A DNA stretch of 64,000 nucleotides from Phascolarctobacterium_A sp902463975 (GCF_902463975.1 NZ_CABQHJ010000008.1:1-64000); one strand, 5' to 3'. Counted from the stretch's first letter, positions 41,697 to 50,191 are shown. Translations and numbers: made by a program. Notes: a model not told the origin generated them from the sequence alone.

Positions 41697-41800
41697 GTAA
41701 CAAAGCAGAAGCCACTCGCTTCTCACCTTGCGGCAAACGCTCGACAGGGTTGGATATGATATTCATGCGGGTGGAATTTGTTCTGCCCGCTTTTTTGTTT
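41697..41800 (+). promoter_or_regulatory. infC-rpmI-rplT leader with attenuator (L20-leader-like)
   Basis: The leader contains AGAAGCCACTCGCTTCTCACC, the kind of GAAG.../...CTTC hairpin block usual before infC in Firmicutes, and a terminator GCGGG/CCCGC followed by TTTTTTG (41767-41796). In Bacillus the same operon is attenuated by ribosomal protein L20. The match is by general form and position, not by an Rfam score. Confidence 0.65.
41767..41796 (+). terminator. Attenuator terminator of the infC leader
   Basis: GCGGG and CCCGC arms with a 14-base loop, then a run of six T, 77 bases before infC. Confidence 0.7.
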
Positions 41801-41872
41801 TGCTTATATCTGATATGTTACAGATTTTATAAGCAGTAATTGCTTATCTGATGTTCATGGAGGTGAATTGTT

Positions 41873-42391
41873 ATAAGTAAGGAAAGCTTGCGTATTAACG
41901 AAGAAATTCGTGCGCGTGAAGTGCGTGTTATTGCCAATGGGGGCGAACAGCTTGGCATTATGTCCAGCCGTGACGCTCTGAAGCTTGCATTAGAAAATCA
42001 TCTGGACTTAGTCGAAATTGCTCCGACAGCAAAACCGCCTGTGTGCCGGATTATGGATTATGGCAAGTATCGTTACGAGCAGCAAAAACGCGAAAAAGAA
42101 GCTCGTAAAAAGCAAAAGACCTTCGACATTAAAGAAGTTAAGCTGCGTCCCGGTATTGAGGACCACGACTTCAATGTTAAGTATAAGAATGCAGTACGTT
42201 TCCTGGAAGATGGCGATAAGGTAAAAGTTACCATCATGTTCCGTGGCCGCGAACTGTCTCATCCTGAGCTTGGCGAGGTGCTGCTGAATCGTATGGCACA
42301 GCAGTTGAAAGAAATTGCCGTCGTAGAAAGAGTTCCAAAATTAGAAGGCAAAAACATGATTATGATTGTTGCGCCAAAACCTGCTAAATAA
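41873..42391 (+). CDS. infC: Translation initiation factor IF-3
   Basis: IF-3 checks start-codon pairing on the 30S subunit. A perfect GGAGGTGA (41859-41866) is followed 6 bases later by ATA at 41873, in frame with the conserved N-terminus (SKESLRINEEIRAREVRVI in part). ATA is thus the likely initiator; a rare start codon is well known for infC and allows IF-3 to repress its own translation. A start at TTG 41888 would cut the N-terminus and lacks a spaced ribosome site. The 172-residue protein has VCRIMDYGKYRYEQQ and the C-domain GRELSHPELG. Confidence 0.95.
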   Translation: MSKESLRINEEIRAREVRVIANGGEQLGIMSSRDALKLALENHLDLVEIAPTAKPPVCRIMDYGKYRYEQQKREKEARKKQKTFDIKEVKLRPGIEDHDFNVKYKNAVRFLEDGDKVKVTIMFRGRELSHPELGEVLLNRMAQQLKEIAVVERVPKLEGKNMIMIVAPKPAK

Positions 42392-42408
42392 TAGAGGAGG
42401 AAATCACA

Positions 42409-42606
42409 ATGCCGAAAATGAAAACCCGTAGAGCTGCTGCAAAGCGCTTCAAAAAAACCGCTTCTGGTGAATTCAAACATTTTAAAAACTTCAAGAGCCA
42501 CATTCTCGAACATAAATCTCCTGCACGTAAGAGAAACCTGCGCAAAGCTGCTCTGGTGCACAAGACTGACAAAGAGCATGTAGCAAAAATGCTCCCGTAC
42601 GCATAA
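42409..42606 (+). CDS. rpmI: 50S ribosomal protein L35
   Basis: L35 is a small basic large-subunit protein. The 65-residue product starts MPKMKTRRAAAKRFK and contains SHILEHKSPARKRNLR, both diagnostic. AGAGGAGG precedes the ATG. It lies between infC and rplT in the standard order. Confidence 0.97.
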   Translation: MPKMKTRRAAAKRFKKTASGEFKHFKNFKSHILEHKSPARKRNLRKAALVHKTDKEHVAKMLPYA

Positions 42607-42634
42607 TTAAGAGATTTAAAGGAGGATACTAACA

Positions 42635-42988
42635 ATGGCAAGAGTTAAAGTGGGCGTAACCGCTCATCGTCGTCATAAACACATTCTGAAACTGGCTAAA
42701 GGTTACTATGGTTCCCGCAGCAAACAATTCAAAAAAGCTAACGAGCTGGTAATGAAAGCTCTGTCCTATGCTCGTCGTGACCGTCGCGCTAAAAAACGCG
42801 AGTTCCGTCGTCTGTGGATTGCTCGTATCAACGCTGCTACCCGTGCTAACGGCCTGAGCTACAGCCGTTTCATCTGCGGCCTGACCAAAGCTGGCATCGA
42901 AATGAACCGCAAAGTTATGGCTGACATGGCTATCTATGACTCTGCTGCTTTCGCTAAGCTGGTAGAAGCTGCTAAAGCTGCTCTGTAA
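42635..42988 (+). CDS. rplT: 50S ribosomal protein L20
   Basis: L20 is needed for early large-subunit assembly and in Firmicutes represses its own operon through the leader. The 117-residue protein shows GVTAHRRHKHILKLAKGYYG, YARRDRRAKKREFRRLWI and LSYSRFICGLTKAGIEMNRK, all diagnostic. AAAGGAGG precedes the ATG. A strong terminator follows. Confidence 0.98.
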   Translation: MARVKVGVTAHRRHKHILKLAKGYYGSRSKQFKKANELVMKALSYARRDRRAKKREFRRLWIARINAATRANGLSYSRFICGLTKAGIEMNRKVMADMAIYDSAAFAKLVEAAKAAL

Positions 42989-43030
42989 GAGAAAAGTAAA
43001 TACTGACTGGTGCGTAGGCGCTGGTCTGAG

Positions 43031-43065
43031 CCTGCTCCTGTGTGCGCACGGGAGCAGGTTTTTTT
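43031..43065 (+). terminator. Terminator of the infC-rpmI-rplT operon
   Basis: CCTGCTCC pairs with GGAGCAGG, with an inner TGTGCGCA, then TTTTTTT. Confidence 0.92.
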
Positions 43066-43089
43066 GTAATTTGTGAGGGGTTTAGTTTT

Positions 43090-44016
43090 ATGTTAGTAGT
43101 TTTAAGTAAAGCCCTGGCCTTTGTGTTCATCATACTTATAGGCTATATCTGCAAACGCCGCGGCTTTTTTTCACCGACCGATTATCAGGTCGTAAGCAAA
43201 ATTGTTTTGAATATTACGTTGCCCTGTGCCGTAATCAACAGCTTTGCACATTTTGAGATGGATTATTCGCTAATCGCTGCCGTCTTTTTAGGCTTATTCG
43301 GCAATCTGATGATGCTTTTTGTATCTCTGATGCTGACGCGCGGTGATACTCCGGCTACCAAGATTTTCTATATCTTCAGCCTTGCGGGTTATAATATAGG
43401 CTGCTTTACGCTGCCGTTTGCGCAGGCCTTTTTAACACCCTTTGCCGTAGTCGGTCTGTGTATGTTCGATGTGGGCAATTCGATTATGTGCACTGGTATG
43501 ACCTACGCGCTGACGGCATCCTGCATCGGCTATGCGGACGGACGTAAGGACAAATTCAGCATGAAGAATATTGTGCAAAAGCTCCTGCATTCGGTGCCGT
43601 TTGTTGTTTATATCAGTATGTTGGTGCTGTCGCTGGCAGGCTTCCACTTTCCTAAGAGCGTGTATACGTTTACAGAGATTGTGGGCACAGGCAACCCGTT
43701 TTTGAGTATGCTGATGATTGGTATGATGTTTGAACTCAAGCTGGATAAGCAGGCAATGGGCTACGTCAAGGAGCTGTTCAGCGTGCGTTATGCAATAGCG
43801 CTCTTGTGCGCCGCTGCTTTTATTTATCTGGCGCCTTTCAAGCAGGAGATAAATTATGTGATTGCGCTGGCGTTTATGGCACCCTGCACGATTATCGGCC
43901 CGATTTTTGTAGAGAAGTTGGGAGCAAATGTACAGCTGGCCAGCCTGTTCAATTCATTGACGATTATAACCAGCGTCGTTCTTTTTACAGCCTTTTTCAT
44001 TATTATCAATGGCTGA
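43090..44016 (+). CDS. AEC family (auxin efflux carrier-like) transporter
   Basis: A 308-residue membrane protein with about ten hydrophobic segments. It begins MLVVLSKALAFVFIILIGYI and carries the AEC features FFSPTDYQVVSKIVLNITLPCAVI and, in the C-terminal half, ALAFMAPCTIIGPIFVEKLGA. Members export or import organic acids and related anions; the substrate cannot be read here. The ATG at 43090 follows GTGAGGGG. A longer frame from 43042 overlaps the preceding terminator and is rejected. Confidence 0.85.
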   Translation: MLVVLSKALAFVFIILIGYICKRRGFFSPTDYQVVSKIVLNITLPCAVINSFAHFEMDYSLIAAVFLGLFGNLMMLFVSLMLTRGDTPATKIFYIFSLAGYNIGCFTLPFAQAFLTPFAVVGLCMFDVGNSIMCTGMTYALTASCIGYADGRKDKFSMKNIVQKLLHSVPFVVYISMLVLSLAGFHFPKSVYTFTEIVGTGNPFLSMLMIGMMFELKLDKQAMGYVKELFSVRYAIALLCAAAFIYLAPFKQEINYVIALAFMAPCTIIGPIFVEKLGANVQLASLFNSLTIITSVVLFTAFFIIING

Positions 44017-44087
44017 TTGACGCTGGCTGGAATATATTAGTATAATAGTAGCAAAAGTAATTTAGTTGCATATAGAGGAGAAACGTG

Positions 44088-44873
44088 ATGGAACTTACCG
44101 GATTGCAAAACCCAATGGTGAAGGCTGCAGCGGAGCTGAAGCAGAAGAAATATCGTCAGCAGCAGGGACTGTTTCTGGCGGAGGGCCTGCGTACTGTGGA
44201 AGAGGCAGTGCGTTACGGCGCCGTGCAGAGCATTTTTTATACTGCGATTGAGGATGACCGTACCCGCGCTGTACTGGAGGAGGCTGCGGCTAAGCAGATA
44301 AAGCTTGTCTGCGTGAGCGATAAGGTACTGAAAAAAATTGCTGATACCGAAACACCGCAGGGCATTATTGCCGTATGTGAAATGCGAAGTAGGCGTTTGG
44401 AGGATTTTCTGGCATCCGGCAAAATGCTGCTGGTTCTGGACAGGGTTACCGACCCGGGAAATATCGGCACCATGCTGCGTACTGCGGATGCGGCCGGTGT
44501 AGGTGGCTTGCTGCTTTTGCAGGGCTGCGCTGATATTTATGCGCCGAAAACAGTGCGTGCTTCCATGGGCTCGCTGTTCCACCTGCCGGTGCTGAGTGGC
44601 CTTGGCGAGGAGCTGTTGGTGCAGGCAGCACGTAAGGCAGGATATGAGCTGCTGGTTACCTGCCTGGACGGCGCGGATAATTTGTACAAGGCGGATTTAC
44701 AGGGACGCCTGGCTTTTGTTATGGGTAACGAGGCCAACGGCGTGAGTCCTGCTTTGCTGGCGGCAGCAGACAAGCGCGTCTTTATTCCGATGCAGGGACG
44801 TGCGGAATCGCTGAACGTGGCGATGGCGGCCGGCATTGTGATGTTTGAGGCATTGCGTCAAAAGCTCAAATAA
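44088..44873 (+). CDS. SpoU/TrmH family RNA methyltransferase
   Basis: A 261-residue 2'-O-ribose methyltransferase that should act on tRNA or 23S rRNA. The N-terminal substrate-binding part (LTGLQNPMVKAAAELKQKKYR, then GLFLAEGLRTVEEA) is followed by the SPOUT knot: LVLDRVTDPGNIGTMLRTADA, FVMGNEANGVSPAL and ESLNVAMAAGIVMFEALRQ. GAGGAGAAACG precedes the ATG; GTG 44085 is an alternative. The target base is unknown. The tRNA cluster follows but is on its own promoter. Confidence 0.9.
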   Translation: MELTGLQNPMVKAAAELKQKKYRQQQGLFLAEGLRTVEEAVRYGAVQSIFYTAIEDDRTRAVLEEAAAKQIKLVCVSDKVLKKIADTETPQGIIAVCEMRSRRLEDFLASGKMLLVLDRVTDPGNIGTMLRTADAAGVGGLLLLQGCADIYAPKTVRASMGSLFHLPVLSGLGEELLVQAARKAGYELLVTCLDGADNLYKADLQGRLAFVMGNEANGVSPALLAAADKRVFIPMQGRAESLNVAMAAGIVMFEALRQKLK

Positions 44874-44888
44874 TTTTTTAGTTTTTGC

Positions 44889-44917
44889 TTGACAAAAACA
44901 TCTCGCTGTAATATAAT
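44889..44917 (+). promoter_or_regulatory. tRNA operon promoter
   Basis: TTGACA (44889-44894) and TATAAT (44912-44917) with 17-base spacing, 16 bases before the first tRNA: a near-consensus strong promoter. Confidence 0.85.
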
Positions 44918-44932
44918 ATCTATGTTGCCTAT

Positions 44933-45017
44933 GGATGGGTTCCCGAGTGGTTAAAGGGAGCAGACTGTAAATCTGCCGCGTTTCGCTTCGTTGGTTCGAA
45001 TCCAACCCCATCCACCA
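44933..45017 (+). tRNA. tRNA-Tyr (GTA)
   Basis: GGATGGG/CCCATCC acceptor stem, long variable arm as in class II bacterial tRNA-Tyr, anticodon GTA at 44967-44969, TTCGAATC T-loop and encoded CCA. Confidence 0.97.
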
Positions 45018-45025
45018 ACTTTCAT

Positions 45026-45101
<76 letters not shown>

Positions 45102-45111
45102 ACTAAATATT

Positions 45112-45187
45112 GCTGATGTAGCTCAGTCGGCAGAGCGTATCCTTGGTAAGGATAAGGTCACCAGTTCAATCCTGGTCATCAGCTCCA
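45112..45187 (+). tRNA. tRNA-Thr (GGT)
   Basis: GCTGATG/CATCAGC acceptor stem, TATCC/GGATA anticodon stem with loop TTGGTAA, anticodon GGT at 45145-45147, encoded CCA. Confidence 0.95.
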
Positions 45188-45190
45188 AAT

Positions 45191-45267
45191 GGCGGCGTAG
45201 CTCAGTTGGCTAGAGCATGCGGTTCATACCCGCAGTGTCCGCGGTTCGAATCCGTGCGCCGCCACCA
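45191..45267 (+). tRNA. Elongator tRNA-Met (CAT)
   Basis: GGCGGCG/CGCCGCC acceptor stem, anticodon loop TTCATAC in a GCGG/CCGC stem, encoded CCA. A tRNA-Ile with modified CAT is possible in principle, but the body resembles Met. Confidence 0.93.
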
Positions 45268-45277
45268 ACTGCAATTT

Positions 45278-45308
45278 GAGACTTCCAAGAAATTGGGAGT
45301 CTTTTTTG
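45278..45308 (+). terminator. tRNA operon terminator
   Basis: GACTTCC (45280-45286) pairs with GGGAGTC (45295-45301), followed by TTTTTTG. Confidence 0.85.
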
Positions 45309-45423
45309 TTGCTTGCAACAAAAAAGCTTGCTGTAAATATCCACTTTTCTCAAACGTAGTATTTCAGCATATGTTTTATGAATTTTTCTATAGAAGTAAA
45401 TCTTAATATTTTTCAAACTTTTC

Positions 45424-45452
45424 TTGACTAGATAGTTTTTGAATGATATACT
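45424..45452 (+). promoter_or_regulatory. Promoter of the haem-uptake locus
   Basis: TTGACT (45424-45429) and TATACT (45447-45452), 17 bases apart, about 150 bases before the receptor start. Confidence 0.65.
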
Positions 45453-45459
45453 TGTAAAC

Positions 45460-45596
45460 AGCATCGATTCCGAAAACGGATAATAACACAAATAATTTAT
45501 ATGTCTGAATAGACATATATTAAAGTGACTGGTTTTAGCTATGGCGGACTTTGCCGAATTTTAATCTGTTATAGCTGTGATTGGTATATATTTTAA
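45460..45596 (+). promoter_or_regulatory. Structured leader upstream of the TonB receptor
   Basis: The 337-base gap 45268-45604 holds the tRNA terminator, an AT-rich stretch, the promoter above and this leader. TATGTCT/AGACATA (about 45500-45520) can form a hairpin. Further on AGCTAT pairs with ATAGCT around an inner GGC/GCC (about 45538-45576), just before the ribosome site AAGGAG. No known riboswitch or Fur box is recognised with confidence. Confidence 0.35.
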
Positions 45597-45604
45597 GGAG
45601 TGGT

Positions 45605-47722
45605 ATGAGTATGCAGAAAAAAGAACTATCTAAGTTAGTCCTGACAACCCTGTTAACTGGCGGTGTACTGTGGGGGGGGACAGCACTTGCTGCTGAAGAG
45701 AACTTACAAGAATTTTCTTTAGACACTATGGTTGTTACCGCAACCAGAACGGCGATGACCGTTAAGGAAACCCCTTCTACCGTAGAGATTGTTGACAGCA
45801 AAAAGCTGGAGCAGACACAGGCTAAAACCTTGCATGATGCTTTAAAGGGCGCTTTAGGCGTTAATGTATTCAACGATTTCCAGGGACGCAGCAATGTCAG
45901 CATCCGCGGCAGTGAATCCCGTCACGTATTGATTATGGTTGACGGCAAGCGTTTAGGCGGCGAGGCTGCTTACAACTCTGCCAATGCCTGGGACGTAGAC
46001 CGTATCCGTATGGAGGATGTTGAAAGAGTAGAAATCATCCGCGGACCTGCAGGCGCACTGTATGGCAGTGATGCTATGGGTGGTGTAATTAACGTTATTA
46101 CCAAAACTCCGGATAAGACAACTGCTGACATTAATTATGAATATGGCTGGTATGAGGACGGCAAGGGCGCAGGCTATAAAGGAAACCTGTATCTGCAAGG
46201 CGCTGAAGGCCGCTATTCCTATAAAATCAACGCTGGTCTGAATAAAAACAGACCTTATTTAGATCCTAAAGGCAGCGGAGATTCCATGAACTTTTATGGC
46301 AAGCAGCAACCGCTTTCTTTGAATGTAGGCTACAAGTTCGATAATGGCAATGAATTAAGTATAGACTTCAGCAAGATTAAAGAGAACAATCAAAAATCTA
46401 CTACCAGCACAACTGTTATGGTGCCCGGTAAGGTATGGCAGGACAAGGTACAGACAATTTATAACGATAATAAGCGTACTGACTATGCTATTACTTATAA
46501 GGGCTCCGATGATAAGCAGGACTGGATGTTCAGAGCTTATAAATCAGTATTCGATAAGCACTATAAGAACCAGAACAATACCCGCATGACGATGATGGGA
46601 CGCCCTCAAGGTTGGAAGTTGCAGGATCCGAAGGTTGATACTGTTAAACGTACTCTGAGCGTTATTGAAGGCAAGGATACCTTCAACCTGAGCGATAAGA
46701 ACAAGCTGACTGCCGGTTTCGAATATCGTAAGGATCAGAGCGAAGGCACCCGCTTAAAGAAACCGAGTACCTCTTTGAACGGTGCAGATGCTCATGCAGC
46801 TTTTGACAAGGCTGATATCAACTATCTGGCAGCATATGTTCAGGATGAATTCAGACCTGATGATAAATGGCTGATTATTCCTTCCGTACGTTTTGACCAC
46901 AGTGATCAGTTCAGCAACAAGCTGACCAGTAACCTGGCTGCAACCTATAATGCTGCCGATGATGTTCGTATTAAGGCTGTAGTAGGTCAGGGCTATAAAA
47001 CTCCGACTGTAAACGACTTGTACATTTTCTGGGAAATGTATGCCGCAAATCCGGGTGGTAAAGGCCAATTCTATGTTGGTAACCCTGATCTGAAACCGGA
47101 AAAATCCTTAAGCTATGAATTATCTGTTGAAAAGGACTGGGGCGACAGATCTACCGTCCATCTGGGAGTATTTAGAAATGAAGTTAAAGATTTGATCAGC
47201 ACCTATTGGACCGGTAAGCTGACCGATGATGATCCAGATTTGTATCCCGGCGTTAAAGGCGATATGATTATGGCTTATGAAAATATTCCGGAAGCAACTC
47301 TGCAGGGCGTAGAGCTGTACGGTTCTCACAGACTGGGCAAGAATATTTATCTGAATGCCGGCTACACCTTCCTGGATGCTAAAGACAAAACCGCGGGAAC
47401 TCGTCTGAAGGACAGAGCTAAGCATCAGGTAACCTTCGGGGTTTCCTATCAGCCGGAAAATATTTATGCTTGGGACCTGAGCTTTGACCTTGTATCTAAC
47501 ATCGGCTACTACTTCAATAATGGCGATAAGAGCACCATGGGCAACTTTGTTTACGAAACCAAGGACTTCACTATTGCTAACATCATGGCTTCCAGACATC
47601 TCAACAAGGATACCAAGATTTATCTGGGCATTGACAACATCAGCAATCACCAGAACTTTGGTCCGTATTCTGACGGCAATCTCGGTCGCTTGTACAGAGT
47701 TGGTATGGAATATAAATTCTAA
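45605..47722 (+). CDS. TonB-dependent outer-membrane receptor, probably for haem
   Basis: A 705-residue receptor that should import a large iron compound across the outer membrane with TonB energy. The signal peptide (KLVLTTLLTGGVLWGG ... ALA-AEE) is followed by a TonB-box-like DTMVVTATRT, a plug domain (KETPSTVEIVDSKKLEQ, SIRGSESRHVLIMVDGKRLGG, VERVEIIRGPAGALYGSDAMGGVINVITK in part), and a beta-barrel ending in the usual terminal Phe (RVGMEYKF). YVGNPDLKPEKS is the NPDL block of barrel receptors; the FRAP motif of haem receptors reads YKTP. ATG 45605 or 45611 can start it. The downstream genes point to haem. A G8 tract at 45672 lies in the signal-peptide region. Confidence 0.92.
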   Translation: MSMQKKELSKLVLTTLLTGGVLWGGTALAAEENLQEFSLDTMVVTATRTAMTVKETPSTVEIVDSKKLEQTQAKTLHDALKGALGVNVFNDFQGRSNVSIRGSESRHVLIMVDGKRLGGEAAYNSANAWDVDRIRMEDVERVEIIRGPAGALYGSDAMGGVINVITKTPDKTTADINYEYGWYEDGKGAGYKGNLYLQGAEGRYSYKINAGLNKNRPYLDPKGSGDSMNFYGKQQPLSLNVGYKFDNGNELSIDFSKIKENNQKSTTSTTVMVPGKVWQDKVQTIYNDNKRTDYAITYKGSDDKQDWMFRAYKSVFDKHYKNQNNTRMTMMGRPQGWKLQDPKVDTVKRTLSVIEGKDTFNLSDKNKLTAGFEYRKDQSEGTRLKKPSTSLNGADAHAAFDKADINYLAAYVQDEFRPDDKWLIIPSVRFDHSDQFSNKLTSNLAATYNAADDVRIKAVVGQGYKTPTVNDLYIFWEMYAANPGGKGQFYVGNPDLKPEKSLSYELSVEKDWGDRSTVHLGVFRNEVKDLISTYWTGKLTDDDPDLYPGVKGDMIMAYENIPEATLQGVELYGSHRLGKNIYLNAGYTFLDAKDKTAGTRLKDRAKHQVTFGVSYQPENIYAWDLSFDLVSNIGYYFNNGDKSTMGNFVYETKDFTIANIMASRHLNKDTKIYLGIDNISNHQNFGPYSDGNLGRLYRVGMEYKF
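45672..45679 (+). repeat. Homopolymer tract G8 in the receptor signal-peptide region
   Basis: Eight consecutive G occur about 68 bases after the start, encoding Trp-Gly-Gly in the signal peptide. Gain or loss of one G would shift the frame early. In this copy the frame is on. Confidence 0.9.
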
Positions 47723-47751
47723 ACATAGCGGTAAAGTAAAAGAACAAATAA

Positions 47752-47778
47752 AGCAGGCCCGATGGCCTGCTTTGTTTG
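47752..47778 (+). terminator. Terminator after the TonB receptor
   Basis: AGCAGGCC-CGAT-GGCCTGCT then TTGTTTG. The next gene starts 18 bases on, so it probably acts as a partial terminator that lowers downstream expression relative to the receptor. Confidence 0.75.
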
Positions 47779-47795
47779 CCTAACGAGGAAGTATT

Positions 47796-48758
47796 ATGCG
47801 AAAAATTTTCAGTTTCATTTTAACGGTTCTTGTGGTATGCTTATGTATAAGTGGTTGCTCTCCGCTAACCGGCAGTTCCGGTTCGGGCAGCGCAGTAAAA
47901 ATTACCGATGATAACCAGCGTATTGTTACTATCAAGAAGGTTCCGGAAAGAATCGTTGTTCTGTCCCCGTCCTTCCTGGAGCTGGTGCAGGCAGTAGATG
48001 GCAAGGTTGTCGGCCGTGCCAAAACACAGGTAGGCAAGGTGCCCGCTTTTGCCAAGGATGCTGCCGAGGTAGGCTTTATCTTTAATATCAATGTAGAAAA
48101 AATCGTGGAGCTGAAGCCTGATCTGGTAATTGCTTACAAGGGCATGCACGAGCGTTATCTGCATACATTGGAATCCAACAATATTCCAGTTGTTGTGCTG
48201 AATCTGAAATCCTATGAGGATGTTAAGCACAGCATGCTCACCATTGGCAAAATAATGCGTAAGGATGATAAGGCGCAGAAGGTTGTGGCAAATCTCGATA
48301 AGGATATCAATGCTACAGTAAGCAAGCTGCCTAAAAGCGAGCGTAGCGTAGCGATTCTGCACACCACCAGCATGGGCATCACCATGGAAAAGGAAACCAG
48401 TATTGCCGGCTGCTGTGCCAAAATGCTTAAATTACGCAACGTAGTACAGGGCGAAACCAAGCCTGTCAGCGGACCGATGGGAACTCAGCCTGACAAGGCT
48501 CCCTACAGCTTAGAGGATTTGCTGGAGAAAAATCCGCAGGTAATTTTTATCACCTCTATGGGTGCGCCCAGAGATAGTGATGGCAATCCTAAGCTGGAGA
48601 TTATGAGCAACCCGGCGTGGAATTCCATCGATGCGGTAAAAAATAAGCAGGTATTTTTCCTGCCGGACGATTTGTTCCTGCTCAATCCTGGCTTGGAATA
48701 TCCTAAGGCAGTACGCTACATGGCAGCAAAAATGTATCCTGATGCAGTAAAGGAGTAG
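47796..48758 (+). CDS. ABC-type substrate-binding lipoprotein (haem/iron-complex type)
   Basis: A 320-residue periplasmic binding protein of the FepB/BtuF/HmuT class. The N-terminus is a lipoprotein signal with lipobox ISGC (Cys21). The fold is marked by VPERIVVLSPSFLELVQAV, VEKIVELKPDLVIAY, and a late PAWNSIDAVKNKQVFFLP. It should pass the ligand from the receptor to an inner-membrane importer. No FecCD-type permease or ATPase gene is in the locus, so the importer must be elsewhere or the protein has another role such as delivering haem to the downstream enzymes. CGAGGAAG precedes the ATG. Confidence 0.87.
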   Translation: MRKIFSFILTVLVVCLCISGCSPLTGSSGSGSAVKITDDNQRIVTIKKVPERIVVLSPSFLELVQAVDGKVVGRAKTQVGKVPAFAKDAAEVGFIFNINVEKIVELKPDLVIAYKGMHERYLHTLESNNIPVVVLNLKSYEDVKHSMLTIGKIMRKDDKAQKVVANLDKDINATVSKLPKSERSVAILHTTSMGITMEKETSIAGCCAKMLKLRNVVQGETKPVSGPMGTQPDKAPYSLEDLLEKNPQVIFITSMGAPRDSDGNPKLEIMSNPAWNSIDAVKNKQVFFLPDDLFLLNPGLEYPKAVRYMAAKMYPDAVKE

Positions 48759-48762
48759 GCTG

Positions 48763-50175
48763 ATGATTGATTATGCAAAAAATATTCAGGCGTTTTATGA
48801 GCGCGATGATTATAAGGCTCTTGCCGGCCAATCGGGGGCAACTGCTGTTGAAGCAAGCTTCAAAGATCTGACCTATGTTCCGCGCAAGACCAAACCACTG
48901 CCGGGGATGATGGCGGGGACGATGCTGCAGGAGTTTGCTTTGCAGCCGCAGCAGCCGACGGCGCTGTATCTGCATATTCCGTTCTGCAATCTGCGCTGCT
49001 CCTACTGCAGCTTTTACCGCAATCCCTTTGAGGCAGAGCAGGTGGAAGAATATGTGCAGGCGCTTTTGGCAGAGCTTGATTTTCTGCAGCAGCAGGGTGT
49101 TTTTGCCAAGCAAAGAACGGAAGCGGTTTTCTTTGGCGGCGGCACGCCTTCGGTGCTCAATCCGGCGCAGATAAGTGCGCTGTTGAACAAGATTCACAGC
49201 GTAGCAAAGCTGGCGGACGATTGCGAGATAACCTTTGAAAGCAGTATCTATGATTTGTCAGCGGAGAAGCTGGATGCCTGCATTGCCGGCGGCATTAACC
49301 GCTTCAGCTTCGGCGTACAGGCCTTTGATACGCATTTGCGCCGCTCCTTAGGCAGGCTTAATGCGAAGGAAGAGGTAACGGCCAAGCTCGAAGAGGTGGC
49401 AGCCAAAGGCGTCAAGGTTATTATCGATCTGATTTATGGCTTGAACGGCCAGACGCAGGCAATGCTGCTGGACGATATCAGAACGGCGCTGGCCTGCGGC
49501 GTGAGCGGCATGGATTTGTACAAGCTGCAGATTATGCCTAAATCTCCCTTAGGTCAGGCGATTGCCAAGGGGAATATCAAGTATGAATATAACGACAGAA
49601 TGCTGGCGGAAATGTTCGTTGCGGCTGATGCGCTGCTCGCAGAGCAGGGGGCCAGGGCGCTGAGCTGCTGCCATTGGGCAATGCGCGAGGATGAACGCAG
49701 CGGCTACAATACGCTGGTGAAGAGCGGTGCGAACATCATTACCTGCGGTGCGGCCTGCGGCGGTCACATGGGAATGTACAATTATATGAAGACTATGGAC
49801 CGAAGCGACTATGTAAAAAAGGCTATGTCCGGACAGTACGCTGTCATGGGCATGGGCAAGCATAACGAAAACTATCTGCTGCTGGAAAAGCTTTCAGGAC
49901 AGTGTGATTCCGGCAGGCTTGATTTTGCTTTGCTGCAGCGCTACAGCGATGCGGATTGGGAAAGCTTGTTTGCGCCGCTGCTGGAGCAGTGGGAGCTTTT
50001 AGGTTTGCTTTACGTTGTGGACGGCAAGTATTATTTTACGGCGAAGGGCAAATATTACTATCGTCAGATGGACAGAGTGCTGCTGACAGCTGCGGAATGC
50101 GCGCTTTACGGCAAACCGGGACTGATGGAGCAGGCAGGCCAGAAGATGATGGGTATTATGAAGAATATGAAATAA
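48763..50175 (+). CDS. ChuW/HutW-like radical SAM protein (anaerobic haem opening)
   Basis: ChuW, HutW and HmuW are radical SAM methyltransferases that open the haem ring without oxygen, releasing iron and a linear tetrapyrrole (anaerobilin). This 470-residue protein has YLHIPFCNLRCSYCSFY with the cluster cysteines C75, C79 and C82, FGGGTPSVLN, INRFSFGVQAFDTHLRRSLGR and DLIYGLNGQT, all shared with HemW. It differs from HemW in the longer N-terminus and in a C-terminal part with GAACGGHMGMYNYM, as expected for the ChuW/HutW group. It starts 4 bases after the binding-protein stop, and a flavodoxin follows. The call rests on both sequence form and context. Confidence 0.8.
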   Translation: MIDYAKNIQAFYERDDYKALAGQSGATAVEASFKDLTYVPRKTKPLPGMMAGTMLQEFALQPQQPTALYLHIPFCNLRCSYCSFYRNPFEAEQVEEYVQALLAELDFLQQQGVFAKQRTEAVFFGGGTPSVLNPAQISALLNKIHSVAKLADDCEITFESSIYDLSAEKLDACIAGGINRFSFGVQAFDTHLRRSLGRLNAKEEVTAKLEEVAAKGVKVIIDLIYGLNGQTQAMLLDDIRTALACGVSGMDLYKLQIMPKSPLGQAIAKGNIKYEYNDRMLAEMFVAADALLAEQGARALSCCHWAMREDERSGYNTLVKSGANIITCGAACGGHMGMYNYMKTMDRSDYVKKAMSGQYAVMGMGKHNENYLLLEKLSGQCDSGRLDFALLQRYSDADWESLFAPLLEQWELLGLLYVVDGKYYFTAKGKYYYRQMDRVLLTAAECALYGKPGLMEQAGQKMMGIMKNMK

Positions 50176-50191
50176 AAAGGAGTGTACTACG

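Noticed and set aside
48763..50175. A second hemW.
   Set aside because: The longer N-terminus, different C-terminal part and haem-uptake neighbours fit ChuW/HutW better, and a standard hemW is at 35440.
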